From Ancylothrix sp. D3o (lineage in GTDB: Bacteria; Cyanobacteriota; Cyanobacteriia; Cyanobacteriales; Oscillatoriaceae), in contig NZ_JAMXEX010000001.1 in NCBI RefSeq assembly GCF_025370775.1, positions 372,001-436,000 of the forward strand: DNA of 64,000 nucleotides, written 5' to 3'. The notes beneath the pieces were generated by a model that worked only from the letters and a program-made list of their open reading frames with translations, was not told the DNA's origin and ran no database searches. A program made the position numbers and the translations under genes. This document shows, one piece after another, positions 10,668 through 20,976 of the stretch (positions within the stretch are counted from its first letter, which is position 1; each line of letters starts with the position of its first letter).

Positions 10668-12398
10668 TCACACCGGCATCAACACACACCCCACACCAGA
10701 CTCCGGCGCCGCCGCCGTTATAGAAGCCGGTGCCTTCGTGTACTGCTGAAAATTAGTTGCAAACCGGCAAGCAAGGTCTAAAGCAGCACGGTGATAAGCC
10801 TCCTTATCACCCCAGGTACTTTGGGCATCTAAAATTGCACTATCCACACCAGGTACATAACTAGGCACCAACACCTTAAATATCGGATGGGGATAGAATT
10901 TCACATCATCCAACCACCCATTTAGCGCCGCCGAAACCATCGCGCGAGTATCCTTAATTGCAATGCGATGTCCCACCCCATACGGGCCACCAGACCAGCC
11001 GGTGTTAATTAAATAAACCGTTGCGCCTAGTTGTTCGAGACGTTCCCCAAGCATTTTGGCATACACCGTCGCCGACAAAGGCAAAAACGGCTTACCAAAA
11101 CAAGCAGAAAAAGTAGCTTGTGGTTCCGTGATCCCGCGTTCGGTACCGGCCACCTTACTTGTGTATCCTGACATAAAGTGATACATCGCTTGCTCGGTCG
11201 TGAGTTTAGAAATCGGTGGCAATACCCCAAACGCATCTGCCGTTAAAAATATCACCGTTTTAGGATGACTCCCCATGCTAGGAATTACCGCACCAGGGAT
11301 ATAGTCAAGCGGATAAGCAGCGCGAGTATTTTCAGTTAAAATACCGTCGTTGTAGTCAGGAATGCGCGTTTGGGAGTCTAAAATCACATTTTCCATCAAA
11401 GCACCAAAACGCAACGCATCCCAGATTTGCGGTTCATTTTCTTTAGAAAGTTTAATGGTTTTTGCGTAGCAGCCGCCCTCAAAGTTAAAAATGCCTTCTC
11501 TACTCCATCCGTGCTCGTCATCGCCAATTAACCGGCGTTCGGGGTCAGCAGAAAGGGTAGTTTTGCCGGTGCCAGAAAGCCCAAAAAATAAAGCCGTGTT
11601 GCCGTTTGCGTCCATATTTGCCGAACAGTGCATAGGCAAAACGTTTTCTTTTGTCATAAAGTAATTCATTAAGTAAAACACCGATTTTTTAATTTCACCG
11701 GCATACTTAGAACCGCCAATAATGACAAGTCGTTTGCCAAAATTAATAACGATAAAAGCTTCGGAATTAATGCCATCATCTTCGGGATCGCCGTGTAATC
11801 CTGGCACGGAAATTACCGTAAAATCTGGATAATGGTTTTGCAGTTCTTCTGGGGTGGGGCGAATAAACATTTGCTGGGCAAATAAACTTTGGGCCGGCAG
11901 TTCTGTTACTACGCGCACGGCTTTTTGATAACCCGTATCAGCGCCAACAAAGCCATCAAATATGTAGAGATCACGGCCTTGAACATACGAAAGAACACGG
12001 CGGTAGAGACGTTTAAAGTTTTCTTCGGAAATGGGAACATTAAGTTTATTCCAGTCGATATCCTGGCGGCTGCTGGGTTCATCGACAACAAATTTATCAT
12101 TAGGAGAGCGTCCGGTATATTTGCCGGTATTTACACATAAGGTACCATTGGAAGCTAAGACACCTTCGCCGCGAGCAAGGGTATGTTCTATTAATTTGGG
12201 AATGGGCAAATTTTGATAAACATGAGCGAGGTTTTTCATCCCCAGCATTTCCAGCCCGCAAAAAAGTTTGTTTTGGTTATTGAAACATACCGCCCGATGG
12301 GTATGAGTCAAATTTTCATTATTAGCTAAACCGTGATTGATCCGCTTATCAACAAACACATCTTGATATTTATGGTGGAAATTAATGTTATTTTCCAT
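10668..12398 (-). CDS. pckA: Phosphoenolpyruvate carboxykinase (ATP)
   Basis: Interconverts oxaloacetate + ATP and phosphoenolpyruvate + CO2 + ADP. The kinase-1a P-loop FFGLSGTGKTTLS (about residues 271-283), the metal-binding LIGDDEHGW and the substrate-binding NTGKYTGRSPNDKF are intact. At 576 aa it is longer than most family members (about 530-540) because of some 50 extra residues rich in Asn and His before MLGMKNL. The upstream ATG is supported by a GGGAAGGA ribosome binding site, so I keep the long form. An NtcA-like promoter lies about 360 bp upstream. ATP-type PckA is not universal in cyanobacteria. Confidence 0.95.
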   Translation of the reverse strand: MENNINFHHKYQDVFVDKRINHGLANNENLTHTHRAVCFNNQNKLFCGLEMLGMKNLAHVYQNLPIPKLIEHTLARGEGVLASNGTLCVNTGKYTGRSPNDKFVVDEPSSRQDIDWNKLNVPISEENFKRLYRRVLSYVQGRDLYIFDGFVGADTGYQKAVRVVTELPAQSLFAQQMFIRPTPEELQNHYPDFTVISVPGLHGDPEDDGINSEAFIVINFGKRLVIIGGSKYAGEIKKSVFYLMNYFMTKENVLPMHCSANMDANGNTALFFGLSGTGKTTLSADPERRLIGDDEHGWSREGIFNFEGGCYAKTIKLSKENEPQIWDALRFGALMENVILDSQTRIPDYNDGILTENTRAAYPLDYIPGAVIPSMGSHPKTVIFLTADAFGVLPPISKLTTEQAMYHFMSGYTSKVAGTERGITEPQATFSACFGKPFLPLSATVYAKMLGERLEQLGATVYLINTGWSGGPYGVGHRIAIKDTRAMVSAALNGWLDDVKFYPHPIFKVLVPSYVPGVDSAILDAQSTWGDKEAYHRAALDLACRFATNFQQYTKAPASITAAAPESGVGCVLMPV

Positions 12399-13244
12399 GT
12401 CCGTATCCTTCCCTTACATTCGTTTGGGTTTTTCCCGTATTTCTACGGGGAGTTTGAGATAAATTTTCATTAGTTACGGCTAATTTTTCCGCAAATATGC
12501 GTAAATTACGCGACATCTGCTTTGCCCAACTTAGGCGAGATTTGTTTAGGGGATAAAATTTGTAGATGCCGGTCAACCGGCAGTCAAGATTTTTTATGTC
12601 TGACTTTCTTGGTTTTCGCCTAAGTTACGGAAATCACAGTGGGGATCAACGCTTTCTATTTTTAAATAAAGAATAAACCTAAAACCCGATTTTTCTGTTT
12701 AACAGCGTGATCCACGCCTTTCAGGGTATAGCTTGAGAAAAATTTTCCCTTCCTTTTGAGAATTTACTCCTCTTATTTCTAAGCATATTGTAACTTAAGC
12801 TACCAGTCAAGTGTGGAGCCGGTGAAAAATGTTCACGGTTAGGAAGATAACCTAAAAATCTGTTAACAATTTCCTAGGTATTTATTACCTAAAATTCCTA
12901 AAACAAGCTATGTAAGGGCGGGTTAACCTAGAGATTGGCCTTGATCAAACAACCGGGTTAAACCAGTCCTTAGAGAAGGAACAGAAAAAACGACAAATTG
13001 TAGAGAGCAGTCGGTATGCAGTCAAAAAAAGGCTACAAACAGGGAAAATATCCAGTAAACTCAAAAGAGAAAAGGCTAAAAGAAGAGAATGTTCGGCAAA
13101 TATTACCATTGTGTTAAAAAAAACATCCTTCTGGAAAACAAAACGTTAGCCTAGACATAGGGAGACAAAAACCAGCCAAAAAAGCCGGCCAAACAGTAGG
13201 AAACCGTAGATGGTGGCCCTACGGTCGGATAATAGGAGAGACTA
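12399..13244. promoter_or_regulatory. Long divergent regulatory region pckA / CoA-ligase
   Basis: 846 bp without a gene. It holds the NtcA-like site (12790-12803), an 11-bp inverted repeat AACTTAGGCGA (12528-12538) and TCGCCTAAGTT (12616-12626) 77 bases apart, and the small palindrome TGCCGGTCAACCGGCA near 12570. The right half is purine-rich and leads to GGAGAG seven bases before the ATG at 13245. Confidence 0.5.
12761..12803 (-). promoter_or_regulatory. NtcA-like activated promoter for pckA
   Basis: GTAACTTAAGCTAC at 12790-12803 fits the NtcA consensus GTA-N8-TAC and is nearly palindromic. Read toward pckA, a -10-like TAAATT (12761-12766 on the minus strand) follows after 23 bases, which is the spacing of classical NtcA-activated promoters. 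In the other direction no TAN3T lies at that distance. A transcript from here would have a leader of about 355 bases. Confidence 0.55.
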
Positions 13245-15983
13245 ATGCAAACGATCCAACGAACGACCAATCTTTCCCAAGACTTATTAAGCTACGAACG
13301 CCAGCCCCTCGATGCCATTTTTGCACCCAAAACCGTCGCCGTGATTGGTGCAACCGAAAAAGCAGGCAGCGTAGGCCGCACAATATTATGGAATTTAATT
13401 AGTAGCCCGTTTGGGGGTACAGTTTTTCCGGTGAACCCAAAACGCCACAGTGTTCTCGGTATCAAAGCTTATCCGTCCATTTCTGTAGTACCCGAAAAAG
13501 TCGATTTGGCAGTGATCGTCACCCCGGCACAAACTGTCCCCGCTGTGATTTCTGAGTGCGTCGAAAGTGGTGTCAAAGGTGCGATTATCATTTCTGCCGG
13601 CTTCAAAGAAATTGGCCCCGAAGGTGTAGAATTAGAACGCCAAATCCTCGAAGAAGCCCACCGAGGCCACTTGAGAATTATCGGCCCCAACTGTTTAGGG
13701 GTGATGAGTCCGCTCACCGGCCTAAATGCGACGTTCGCAAGTGTGATGGCAAGACCGGGTAATGTCGGATTTATCAGTCAAAGTGGGGCGTTGTGTACAG
13801 CAATTCTTGACTGGAGTTTCCGCGAAAATGTCGGCTTCAGTGCCTTTGTGTCTATCGGTTCGATGTTAGATGTAGACTGGGGCGATTTAATTTATTATCT
13901 TGGCGACGATACCCGCACAAAAAGTATCGTCATTTATATGGAGTCTATCGGGGATGCTCGGTCTTTTCTTTCGGCAGCGCGAGAAGTAGCATTGAGTAAA
14001 CCGATTATTGTCATTAAATCCGGTCGAACTGCCGCCGCCGCACAAGCAGCCGCCTCTCACACCGGCGCCCTGGCAGGAAGTGATGAAGTATTAGATGCTG
14101 CTTTCCGTCGCTCTGGGGTGTTGCGAGTTAATACGATTGATGATTTGTTTAATATGGCGGAAGTTTTGGCAAAACAACCGCGTCCGAAAAATAAACGTTT
14201 AACGATTTTAACAAATGCTGGTGGCCCCGGAGTTTTAACCACTGATGCGTTGATTTCTGAAGGTGGAGAGTTGGCACAACTTGCCCCAGAAACCATTGCA
14301 GAACTTGATAAAATTTTGCCTCCTCATTGGAGTCATGGTAACCCGATTGATATTTTGGGAGATGCTGATCCCGAACGTTATGCAAAAGCGATTGCAATTG
14401 CGGCAAAAGACCCCAATAGTGATGGTTTGTTGGCAATTTTAACACCGCAAGCTATGAGTGACCCAACTCAAACAGCGGAACAATTAAAAAATGTTACTTC
14501 GCATTTACAAGGCAAACCGTTGTTAGCAAGTTGGATGGGTGGTGCAGAAGTTGCTGCCGGTGAAGCAATTTTAAATCGGGCGAATATTTACACTTTTCCT
14601 TATCCCGATACCGCAGCCCACGTTTTTAATTATATGTGGCGTTACACTTACAATTTGCGGGGGTTGTATGAGACGCCAAGTTTGCCAAAAGATGATGGTG
14701 ATACGCCCATTGACCGGCCCACAGCACAGCGAATTATTCAACAAGCCAGGGCTGCCGGTCGTACCATTTTAACTGAGTATGAATCGAAAAATTTACTGGC
14801 TGCTTATGGCATTCCAACGGTTGATACTCGCGTGGCTAGAACCGAAGATGAGGCTGTAAAACTGGCGGAACAAATTGGTTATCCGGTGGTTTTAAAGTTG
14901 TTTTCTGAAACCATCACTCACAAAACTGATGTGGGTGGGGTACGGTTGTTGTTAAAGGATGCGGAAACGGTACGCGGTGCTTATGGTGGAATTAAGTCTT
15001 CGGTGACGGAAAAAGTCGGGGCTGAACATTTCCAAGGTGTGACGGTACAGCCAATGTTGAAAGTAGAGGGTTATGAGATTATCATTGGCAGTAGTTTGGA
15101 TGCACAATTTGGGCCGGTTTTGTTGTTTGGCACCGGCGGACAATTGGTGGAAGTTTTTAAAGATCGGGCTTTAGCTTTGCCGCCTTTAAATACAACTTTG
15201 GCGCGAAGAATGATGGAACAAACTAAGATTTTTACAGCGCTGAAAGGAGTACGGGGGCGGCAGCCGGTTGATTTGGAAAAGTTAGAGCAATTAATGGTAC
15301 GTTTTAGTCAGTTGGTGGTAGAGCAGCGCTGGATTAAGGAAATTGATATTAATCCTTTGTTGGCTTCTGCGGAACAGTTAATTGCTTTGGATGCACGGGT
15401 GGTTTTGCATGATCCTGAAACACCGGAGGAAAAGTTGCCGGTGCCGGCTATTCGTCCTTATCCTATTCAATATGTTGCGCCTTGGCAAACAAAGGATGGA
15501 ATGGAGGTGATGATTCGGCCTATTCGTCCTGAAGATGAGCCTTTGGTGGTAAAATTTCACGAAAGTTTGAGTGACCGCAGTGTTTATTTTCGGTATTTTA
15601 ATTTGCTGAAGTTAAGCCGGCGTGTTTCTCACGAACGTTTGACGCGAATTTGTTTTATTGATTACAATCAGGAGATGGCTTTGGTGGTGGAATACCGCGA
15701 TCCTGCAACACATGAAAGGCATTTGTTGGGGTTTGGCCGGTTGACAAAAGTACACGGCAAAAATGACGGCGAATTTGGGCTTTTGGTTACAGATCAATAC
15801 CAACATCGCGGTTTAGGAACCGAGTTGTTAAACCGGCTTCTTCAAGTTGCCAAGGATGAAAATTTATCTCGTTTAGTTGCTGATATTTTGCCGGAAAATG
15901 TCGAAATGCAGCGTGTTTGTGAAAAGCTTGGTTTCCGCTTACATCGCAATTTTGATCTGGTGACAGCGGAAATTGATTTGTAG
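13245..15983 (+). CDS. NDP-forming acyl-CoA synthetase fused to GNAT acetyltransferase
   Basis: 912-aa protein with a CoA-binding Rossmann domain (about 22-125), succinyl-CoA-ligase-like domains (150-480) including the SHTGALAGS phospho-histidine loop, an ATP-grasp domain (510-715) and a C-terminal GNAT domain (745-905) with the acetyl-CoA loop [12 protein letters not shown]. This order matches bacterial Pat/PatZ-type protein lysine acetyltransferases, in which the ligase part may be catalytic or only sense acetyl-CoA. It faces pckA across a shared regulatory region, and known Pat enzymes control central-carbon enzymes such as acetyl-CoA synthetase. Substrate here is unknown. The start is fixed by AGGAGAG. 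Confidence 0.88.
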   Translation: MQTIQRTTNLSQDLLSYERQPLDAIFAPKTVAVIGATEKAGSVGRTILWNLISSPFGGTVFPVNPKRHSVLGIKAYPSISVVPEKVDLAVIVTPAQTVPAVISECVESGVKGAIIISAGFKEIGPEGVELERQILEEAHRGHLRIIGPNCLGVMSPLTGLNATFASVMARPGNVGFISQSGALCTAILDWSFRENVGFSAFVSIGSMLDVDWGDLIYYLGDDTRTKSIVIYMESIGDARSFLSAAREVALSKPIIVIKSGRTAAAAQAAASHTGALAGSDEVLDAAFRRSGVLRVNTIDDLFNMAEVLAKQPRPKNKRLTILTNAGGPGVLTTDALISEGGELAQLAPETIAELDKILPPHWSHGNPIDILGDADPERYAKAIAIAAKDPNSDGLLAILTPQAMSDPTQTAEQLKNVTSHLQGKPLLASWMGGAEVAAGEAILNRANIYTFPYPDTAAHVFNYMWRYTYNLRGLYETPSLPKDDGDTPIDRPTAQRIIQQARAAGRTILTEYESKNLLAAYGIPTVDTRVARTEDEAVKLAEQIGYPVVLKLFSETITHKTDVGGVRLLLKDAETVRGAYGGIKSSVTEKVGAEHFQGVTVQPMLKVEGYEIIIGSSLDAQFGPVLLFGTGGQLVEVFKDRALALPPLNTTLARRMMEQTKIFTALKGVRGRQPVDLEKLEQLMVRFSQLVVEQRWIKEIDINPLLASAEQLIALDARVVLHDPETPEEKLPVPAIRPYPIQYVAPWQTKDGMEVMIRPIRPEDEPLVVKFHESLSDRSVYFRYFNLLKLSRRVSHERLTRICFIDYNQEMALVVEYRDPATHERHLLGFGRLTKVHGKNDGEFGLLVTDQYQHRGLGTELLNRLLQVAKDENLSRLVADILPENVEMQRVCEKLGFRLHRNFDLVTAEIDL

Positions 15984-16054
15984 GGAAAGCCTTTCTAAAG
16001 TTGCCGGTTAATGTTATCGGTTAATGCCAATAGCCGGTAGAAGCCACTGGTACA

Positions 16055-16078
16055 AGCCACCGGTTAAAACCGGTGGCT
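16055..16078. terminator. Hairpin after the CoA-ligase/GNAT gene
   Basis: Arms AGCCACCGGTT and AACCGGTGGCT around AA. No long T-run follows, so it may be a repeat rather than a terminator. Confidence 0.5.
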
Positions 16079-16091
16079 ACAGGAATAAGAA

Positions 16092-16108
16092 AACCCCCTC
16101 CGGGGGTT
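16092..16108. terminator. GC-rich hairpin
   Basis: AACCCCC and GGGGGTT around a 3-base loop, 13 bp after the previous hairpin, between two convergent genes. Confidence 0.5.
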
Positions 16109-16230
16109 AGAAACATTGAGGTGGGGTTCATTGGTGGCTGTGGCTTCAAAAATGCACTTTTTTAACTTCTTTTGGGGGTTTTATTCGTGTAGACACCGAT
16201 TTTAATCGGTGGCGTTAATCGGTGGCGAAT

Positions 16231-19200
16231 CTAATGACCCATGACTAATGACAAAATAGATTCAATGATTTTATCAGGTTCCACCGGCTTTGATAAATGC
16301 GCCGAAAACCCCGCAGAAAGCGCTTGTTTTTCATTGTACTCCCCGGCATAAGCCGTCAGAGCAATAGCAGGAATAGTAGCAACTTCAGAATTCATTTTTC
16401 TTAATTTTTGCACGAGTTCATAACCATCCATCACCGGCATTCCAATATCACTTACTAAAACATCAAAACGCTGGCGCTGCAAAATTTCCAAAGCTTCTTG
16501 TGCCGAAGCAACCACCGTTACTACACCGCCGGCAGACTCTAAAACATAGCCCAAATAATCCAGCATATCCCGTTCATCATCCACCGCCAAAATTCGCACA
16601 CCGGCAATATTTAAAACCCCCGGAAACTCCTCAGAGTTAGCTATTTTTTCCGAAGACAAAATCAAAGGCAACTCCACCTTAAACGTTGCGCCGGTGCCCT
16701 CTCCTAAACTTTCTGCTTGGATATTACCGCCATGTAACTCCACCAAATGACGAGCAATACTTAAACCCAACCCCAAACCGCCAAACTTTCGAGTAATGCT
16801 ACTATCTGCCTGCCGAAAGGTATCAAAAACATAAGGTAAAAACTCAGGATTAATTCCTTTGCCATTATCTTTAACAATAATTTGAGCGCTGTTATTCCCC
16901 CTCTCTAACATTACTTCTATCCGTCCACCGGCCGGTGTAAACTTCACCGCATTTGATAATAAATTCCAGAAAACTTGTTGCAAACGTCCGCTATCTCCCA
17001 TCACTAAACCCAAATTAGCATCCAAATTTGTGAGGATAGAAATAGACTTTGCCTCTGCCGAGAGACGCACCGTTTCTAAAGCCGCTTCTATAGCCGTTGA
17101 TAAATTGGTCGGGGCTATTTGTAAACTTAATTTCCCCCCCAAAATCCGCGATACATCTAATAAATCTTCTATTAACTGTGTTTGTAATTTGGCATTGCGT
17201 TCAATAGTTTCTAAAGCGCGGTTTGTTGCTTCGCGGCTAAAGGTGCGAGAACGCAACAATTTTGCCCAACCTAAAATCGGATTCAAAGGCGAACGTAATT
17301 CATGGGATAACACCGCCAAAAATTCATCTTTAATACGATTTGCCGTTTCGGCTTGTTCGCGGGCACAACGTTCTCGCTGCAATAATTCTTCTTTTTCCGC
17401 TTCCGCTTTTTTGCGTTCAGTAATATCAATAGTAATGCCATCAAAACGCCGGCCAATGCCATTTTGATCATAAAAAGCTCGACCTATGGCTCTAACCCAA
17501 CGCATTTTTCCGTCTTGGCCAATGGTGCGATAATCAATATCAAATTCACTGTGATTGTTAATACTCTGTTCTATGGCAATGCGAGTAGATTCACGGTCAT
17601 CGGGATGCAGTGTATTATAAAACAACTCTATCGTAACTTCTGTTTCCGGGCTGAGGCCAAAATGCTCTTTACATTTTGAATTCCATTGCAGTTTACTAAA
17701 AGGCAAATCGCAATACCATAAACCCAATTGCGACGCATCAAGAATTAAATCTAAACGTTCGCGGTTAACTTGCAAAGATTGCTGCATTCGTTCGCGTTCG
17801 GTAATGTCGAGTGCGAAAGAAAGCACTGAAGTAATATTACCGTTTTCATCTTTGAGCGTGGAGTTATACCACTCGCAAGAAATTACTGAGCCTTGTTTAG
17901 TATAGTTGCGATTTATACAAAAATATTTTGTTTGCCGGTTTTCTTTGATCTGCAAAATAAAATCCCTGACAGTGGGTAAATCTTCTGGATAAACAAATTC
18001 CCAGTCTGTAAAAGTTTTGCCCAGCACTTCTTCACTTTTCCAGCCAAAAATGCGTTCTGAACCGCTACTCCAGCGCACTACTTGCCAATTGGCATCCCAC
18101 TCCACCACCGCCAAAGGGCTGTTATCAACATGGAGTAAAACCCTTTCTAGGGCTTGTTGCAAAGCGATTTCTGCGTTTCTGCGCTCGGTGATATCTTCGG
18201 CAATGCCGGCTGCTCGGTCTGGCTCTCCAGAAGAACCGGTAATGGGAAAACCTCGGTCGCGTATCCAGCGTATTGACCCGTCGGGACGAACAACGCGATA
18301 CTCGGTGTCGTAGTTCTCCCCGGCCACTTGTTTTTCAAATTCCTCAAGCACTCGCGGTTGATCTTGAGGGTGGATAGCCTCAATCCAGCTAAAGTAGTTA
18401 GTGTATAAACTTTGGCTGCTGCGTCCCCAAATTTCCTCATAAGCGGGGCTGACGTAAAGTAGTTGGCCTTGCTTGATATTAGACACCCATAAAACATCAT
18501 TAATATTTTCGGCAAATTGACGAAAACGTTCTTCAGAAATTCGCAGGGCTTCTTCGAGTTGCCAGCGCTGGGTAAGATCAAAGACGATGCCGATCATGCG
18601 GCTGGGTTCTCCTGCCTCGTTGCGAAAAATTTCGCCGAGGGAATAAAACCAGCGAATGTCCTTCGGGTGGAGAACTCGAAATTCTAAGGTAATCTCATTT
18701 TGAGTTTCTAAGGCAGAAAAAATTGCGGAGTGGATTTTTTCGCGGTCTTCGGGATAGATGCAATTCATCCAATTTTCATAACTTGGCTCGGTGGAAAAAT
18801 CGAGTCCGTAGAGTTGGTAATATTCTTCTGACCAACTGACGGTGTTGTTGAGAATATCCCAGTCCCAGGTGCCTGCTTTGGCGGCTTTTTGAGCAACTCT
18901 GAGGCGAGATTCACTTTCTCGGAGAGCCGTTTCTGCTTCTACACGGTGGGTGATGTCGGTATGGATGCCAACCCATTCTTCAATAATGCCGTTATCGTTG
19001 AACACCGGCACGGCTCGCGTTGTGAAATGACGATAGGTGCCGTCTGTGGTTTTGATGCGATATTCGTCTTCATACGGGCCCTGTGGCATCGAACGCCCCG
19101 ACATAGCACTAGAGGTGGCGTTTTGCCAGCGTTTAACAGTGGTTGGCCGGTCATCGGGGTGGATGGCTTCTAACCAGCCCCAACCGCTATATTCTGCTTG

Positions 19201-20019
19201 GGTTTGGCCGGTGAGAACTTGCCAGCTTGGTTGGGGTTCAATAAATTCGCCCTTGGGGTTGCAAGTCCAAACGGCTTGGGCGGTGGCAAAGATTAAAGAG
19301 CGAAATCTGGCTTCTGAGCGTTTGCGTTCGTTGATTTCTTGCTCTAAGGATTGATTAATAATTTCGAGTTGTTGGGTGCGTTCTTTAACCCGCTCTTCGA
19401 GTTGAATATTGAGGTTTTCTATTTGTTTTTGGGCTTGTTTTTTGGTGGTAACATCGCGGACAATATGAGATGCTCCGATAATTTTTCCGCTTTCGTTTTT
19501 GATAGGATTAAAGCTTAATTCATAATAGTTTCTTTGTAATTCTTCGATACCAAAATCTTCTGTGATAACAAATTTTTCACCGTTCAAGGCCCGTTGCCAT
19601 ATAGCAATGGCTTTTTTTTGCTCGGTTGGCAAGTGGGCGATGCTGTCTGCTAGGTTTGCGCCAATTTGAATATCTACGCCAAAAATTGCTTTAAATTCTT
19701 TTTGGTAGGCTTGGTTAAAGGCAATGAAATTAAAGTTTGTGTCGAGGGCGGCAATGATGTCGTTGTTGCTGTTGATGATGCCGGCTAACCAATTGTTTGC
19801 GGTTTGCAGTTCAGCGGTGCGCTGTTGAATGAGAGTTTCTAATTCAGCGTTTATCTTAAGAATTTTTTCTTCACCACATTTGTGTTCGCTATCGAGGTTT
19901 TCTGCGGGCAATTCTTGGTTTAAATCGTGGTTGTTTGCCTGCTGGTGTTTTAACACTCGATCCGGGCGGGCGTTGATCTCGTCCCCTCTTTGTCTTTGAT
20001 AAATTTCTTCACTCTGCAT
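16231..20019 (-). CDS. Six-PAS hybrid histidine kinase with receiver domain
   Basis: Soluble hybrid kinase of about 1262 aa. After an N-terminal coiled region come six PAS/PAC units, recognisable by repeated W...HPDDR-type ends and by DITERK/DITHR linkers. A HisKA domain follows with His906 in VLSHELRSP, then a HATPase with DNGKGI and FGGLGLGLS, then a receiver domain with phospho-acceptor Asp1191 in SDIGMPVMDGYE. The frame opens at a TTG at 20043, but I prefer the ATG at 20019 (MQSEEIYQ). No haem- or flavin-binding residue is obvious in the PAS domains, so the signal is unknown. No regulator gene is adjacent; output is probably by phosphotransfer to an HPt protein elsewhere. Confidence 0.88.
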   Translation of the reverse strand: MQSEEIYQRQRGDEINARPDRVLKHQQANNHDLNQELPAENLDSEHKCGEEKILKINAELETLIQQRTAELQTANNWLAGIINSNNDIIAALDTNFNFIAFNQAYQKEFKAIFGVDIQIGANLADSIAHLPTEQKKAIAIWQRALNGEKFVITEDFGIEELQRNYYELSFNPIKNESGKIIGASHIVRDVTTKKQAQKQIENLNIQLEERVKERTQQLEIINQSLEQEINERKRSEARFRSLIFATAQAVWTCNPKGEFIEPQPSWQVLTGQTQAEYSGWGWLEAIHPDDRPTTVKRWQNATSSAMSGRSMPQGPYEDEYRIKTTDGTYRHFTTRAVPVFNDNGIIEEWVGIHTDITHRVEAETALRESESRLRVAQKAAKAGTWDWDILNNTVSWSEEYYQLYGLDFSTEPSYENWMNCIYPEDREKIHSAIFSALETQNEITLEFRVLHPKDIRWFYSLGEIFRNEAGEPSRMIGIVFDLTQRWQLEEALRISEERFRQFAENINDVLWVSNIKQGQLLYVSPAYEEIWGRSSQSLYTNYFSWIEAIHPQDQPRVLEEFEKQVAGENYDTEYRVVRPDGSIRWIRDRGFPITGSSGEPDRAAGIAEDITERRNAEIALQQALERVLLHVDNSPLAVVEWDANWQVVRWSSGSERIFGWKSEEVLGKTFTDWEFVYPEDLPTVRDFILQIKENRQTKYFCINRNYTKQGSVISCEWYNSTLKDENGNITSVLSFALDITERERMQQSLQVNRERLDLILDASQLGLWYCDLPFSKLQWNSKCKEHFGLSPETEVTIELFYNTLHPDDRESTRIAIEQSINNHSEFDIDYRTIGQDGKMRWVRAIGRAFYDQNGIGRRFDGITIDITERKKAEAEKEELLQRERCAREQAETANRIKDEFLAVLSHELRSPLNPILGWAKLLRSRTFSREATNRALETIERNAKLQTQLIEDLLDVSRILGGKLSLQIAPTNLSTAIEAALETVRLSAEAKSISILTNLDANLGLVMGDSGRLQQVFWNLLSNAVKFTPAGGRIEVMLERGNNSAQIIVKDNGKGINPEFLPYVFDTFRQADSSITRKFGGLGLGLSIARHLVELHGGNIQAESLGEGTGATFKVELPLILSSEKIANSEEFPGVLNIAGVRILAVDDERDMLDYLGYVLESAGGVVTVVASAQEALEILQRQRFDVLVSDIGMPVMDGYELVQKLRKMNSEVATIPAIALTAYAGEYNEKQALSAGFSAHLSKPVEPDKIIESILSLVMGH

Positions 20020-20149
20020 TTTATTTGCTTTGGGAACGCCCAATATCTTTGAGGCTGAAAAAGTTTAGGTTTGCGGGTTTTTTTGTAAATTTTTTAATTT
20101 TAACTGTGGCTGGTGGGCCTGTTTGAACTTATTAAGTTTTAACAATTCT

Positions 20150-20279
20150 ATATCTAAAGAAATAGTTTAGCCTCTATCTAAAGACTGATGTGAGCGCTCC
20201 GGTGACAGGGCTGATGGGGTGGGGGAAAATTACCCGAAAAATTGTTAAGGGTCTAGTCGGAAACTGACTAGACCCTTTT
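20150..20279 (+). ncRNA. Candidate small RNA ending in a strong terminator
   Basis: A perfect 12-bp hairpin (AAGGGTCTAGTC, loop GGAAACT, exact complement) at 20247-20277 runs into TTTT. No protein gene on this strand lies upstream for several kilobases, so the terminator probably belongs to a short transcript. A weak TTGAAC...TTCTAT pair near 20125-20155 could be its promoter. The 5' end is a guess. Confidence 0.3.
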
Positions 20280-20936
20280 AGCACGATAGTTGGATTTCAA
20301 TGAGTTAGTGGTTTTGAGAAGTATCGGTCTTCTTACTAAGGGTTGACTTGTCGCAGTTATTTCTTTATCGCCTCTACACAGTTTGATCTTTCCAGATTAT
20401 GGGTTTGGCTCTTCCCCAAATGAGGGGCGTTTGGCCACTTCCTGCTATGTGCGTAAAGCTTTCACTGCTTGGCTTTTGACAGGAGATACCAGGTCTGAGC
20501 CTTTGTTTGTTTGTTTTGTTTTTATTTCTTTTTGGTATCTATTTAGTAAGTTAGCAGGTGGTTTTTTGCTTGACAAGGGGTTTTTACTTTTTTTTACAAG
20601 GCTTTACATTTGGTAATATTTGCGTCATCTTTTGTAAAACCGGCCCCCGAAAGTCGCGCATCCGGGCTGATCAGTTTTGGGGCGTATAATTAATGCTGAA
20701 GAAAAGGGATAAAGTTAGGGGATCTGATCAGTATTCCCGAAATCTAGGTTTAAAAAATCTGGTTATTGTTAATAATTAATGGGTAATTATTAATTATTAA
20801 ACGTATCGAAAGACTTGGCCTGCTTCTGGGAAGAAAGTGGGTTTTTTTAGGTAAATTTTAGTAGCCTGGCTTTAATACTGGTGAAAAAGCTCTTCGGGAC
20901 TCCTAAGCGTTTGTCCTGTTCAGGTTATGATAGATA

Positions 20937-20954
20937 AATCCCGATCACGGGATT
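20937..20954 (+). promoter_or_regulatory. Leader hairpin before alaS
   Basis: AATCCCGATCACGGGATT, a perfect 7-bp stem with a 4-base loop, ends 22 bases before the alaS ATG. A -10-like TATGAT lies just upstream. It could affect translation initiation, but this is inference. Confidence 0.35.
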
Positions 20955-20976
20955 GAAATGTTGTGTATGAAAACCT

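Larger units (their letters stand above)
20020..20976. other. Long divergent intergenic region upstream of alaS
   Basis: About 950 bp without a convincing gene. It contains a strong plus-strand terminator (20247-20279), a -10-like TATAAT at 20685-20690, a 12-bp AT-rich inverted repeat (20769-20780 with 20789-20800) and a hairpin in the alaS leader (20937-20954). An open frame at 20383-20616 lacks coding character. Confidence 0.4.

Noticed and set aside
20383-20616. 77-codon frame upstream of alaS
   Set aside because: Phe-rich low-complexity translation, no ribosome binding site.
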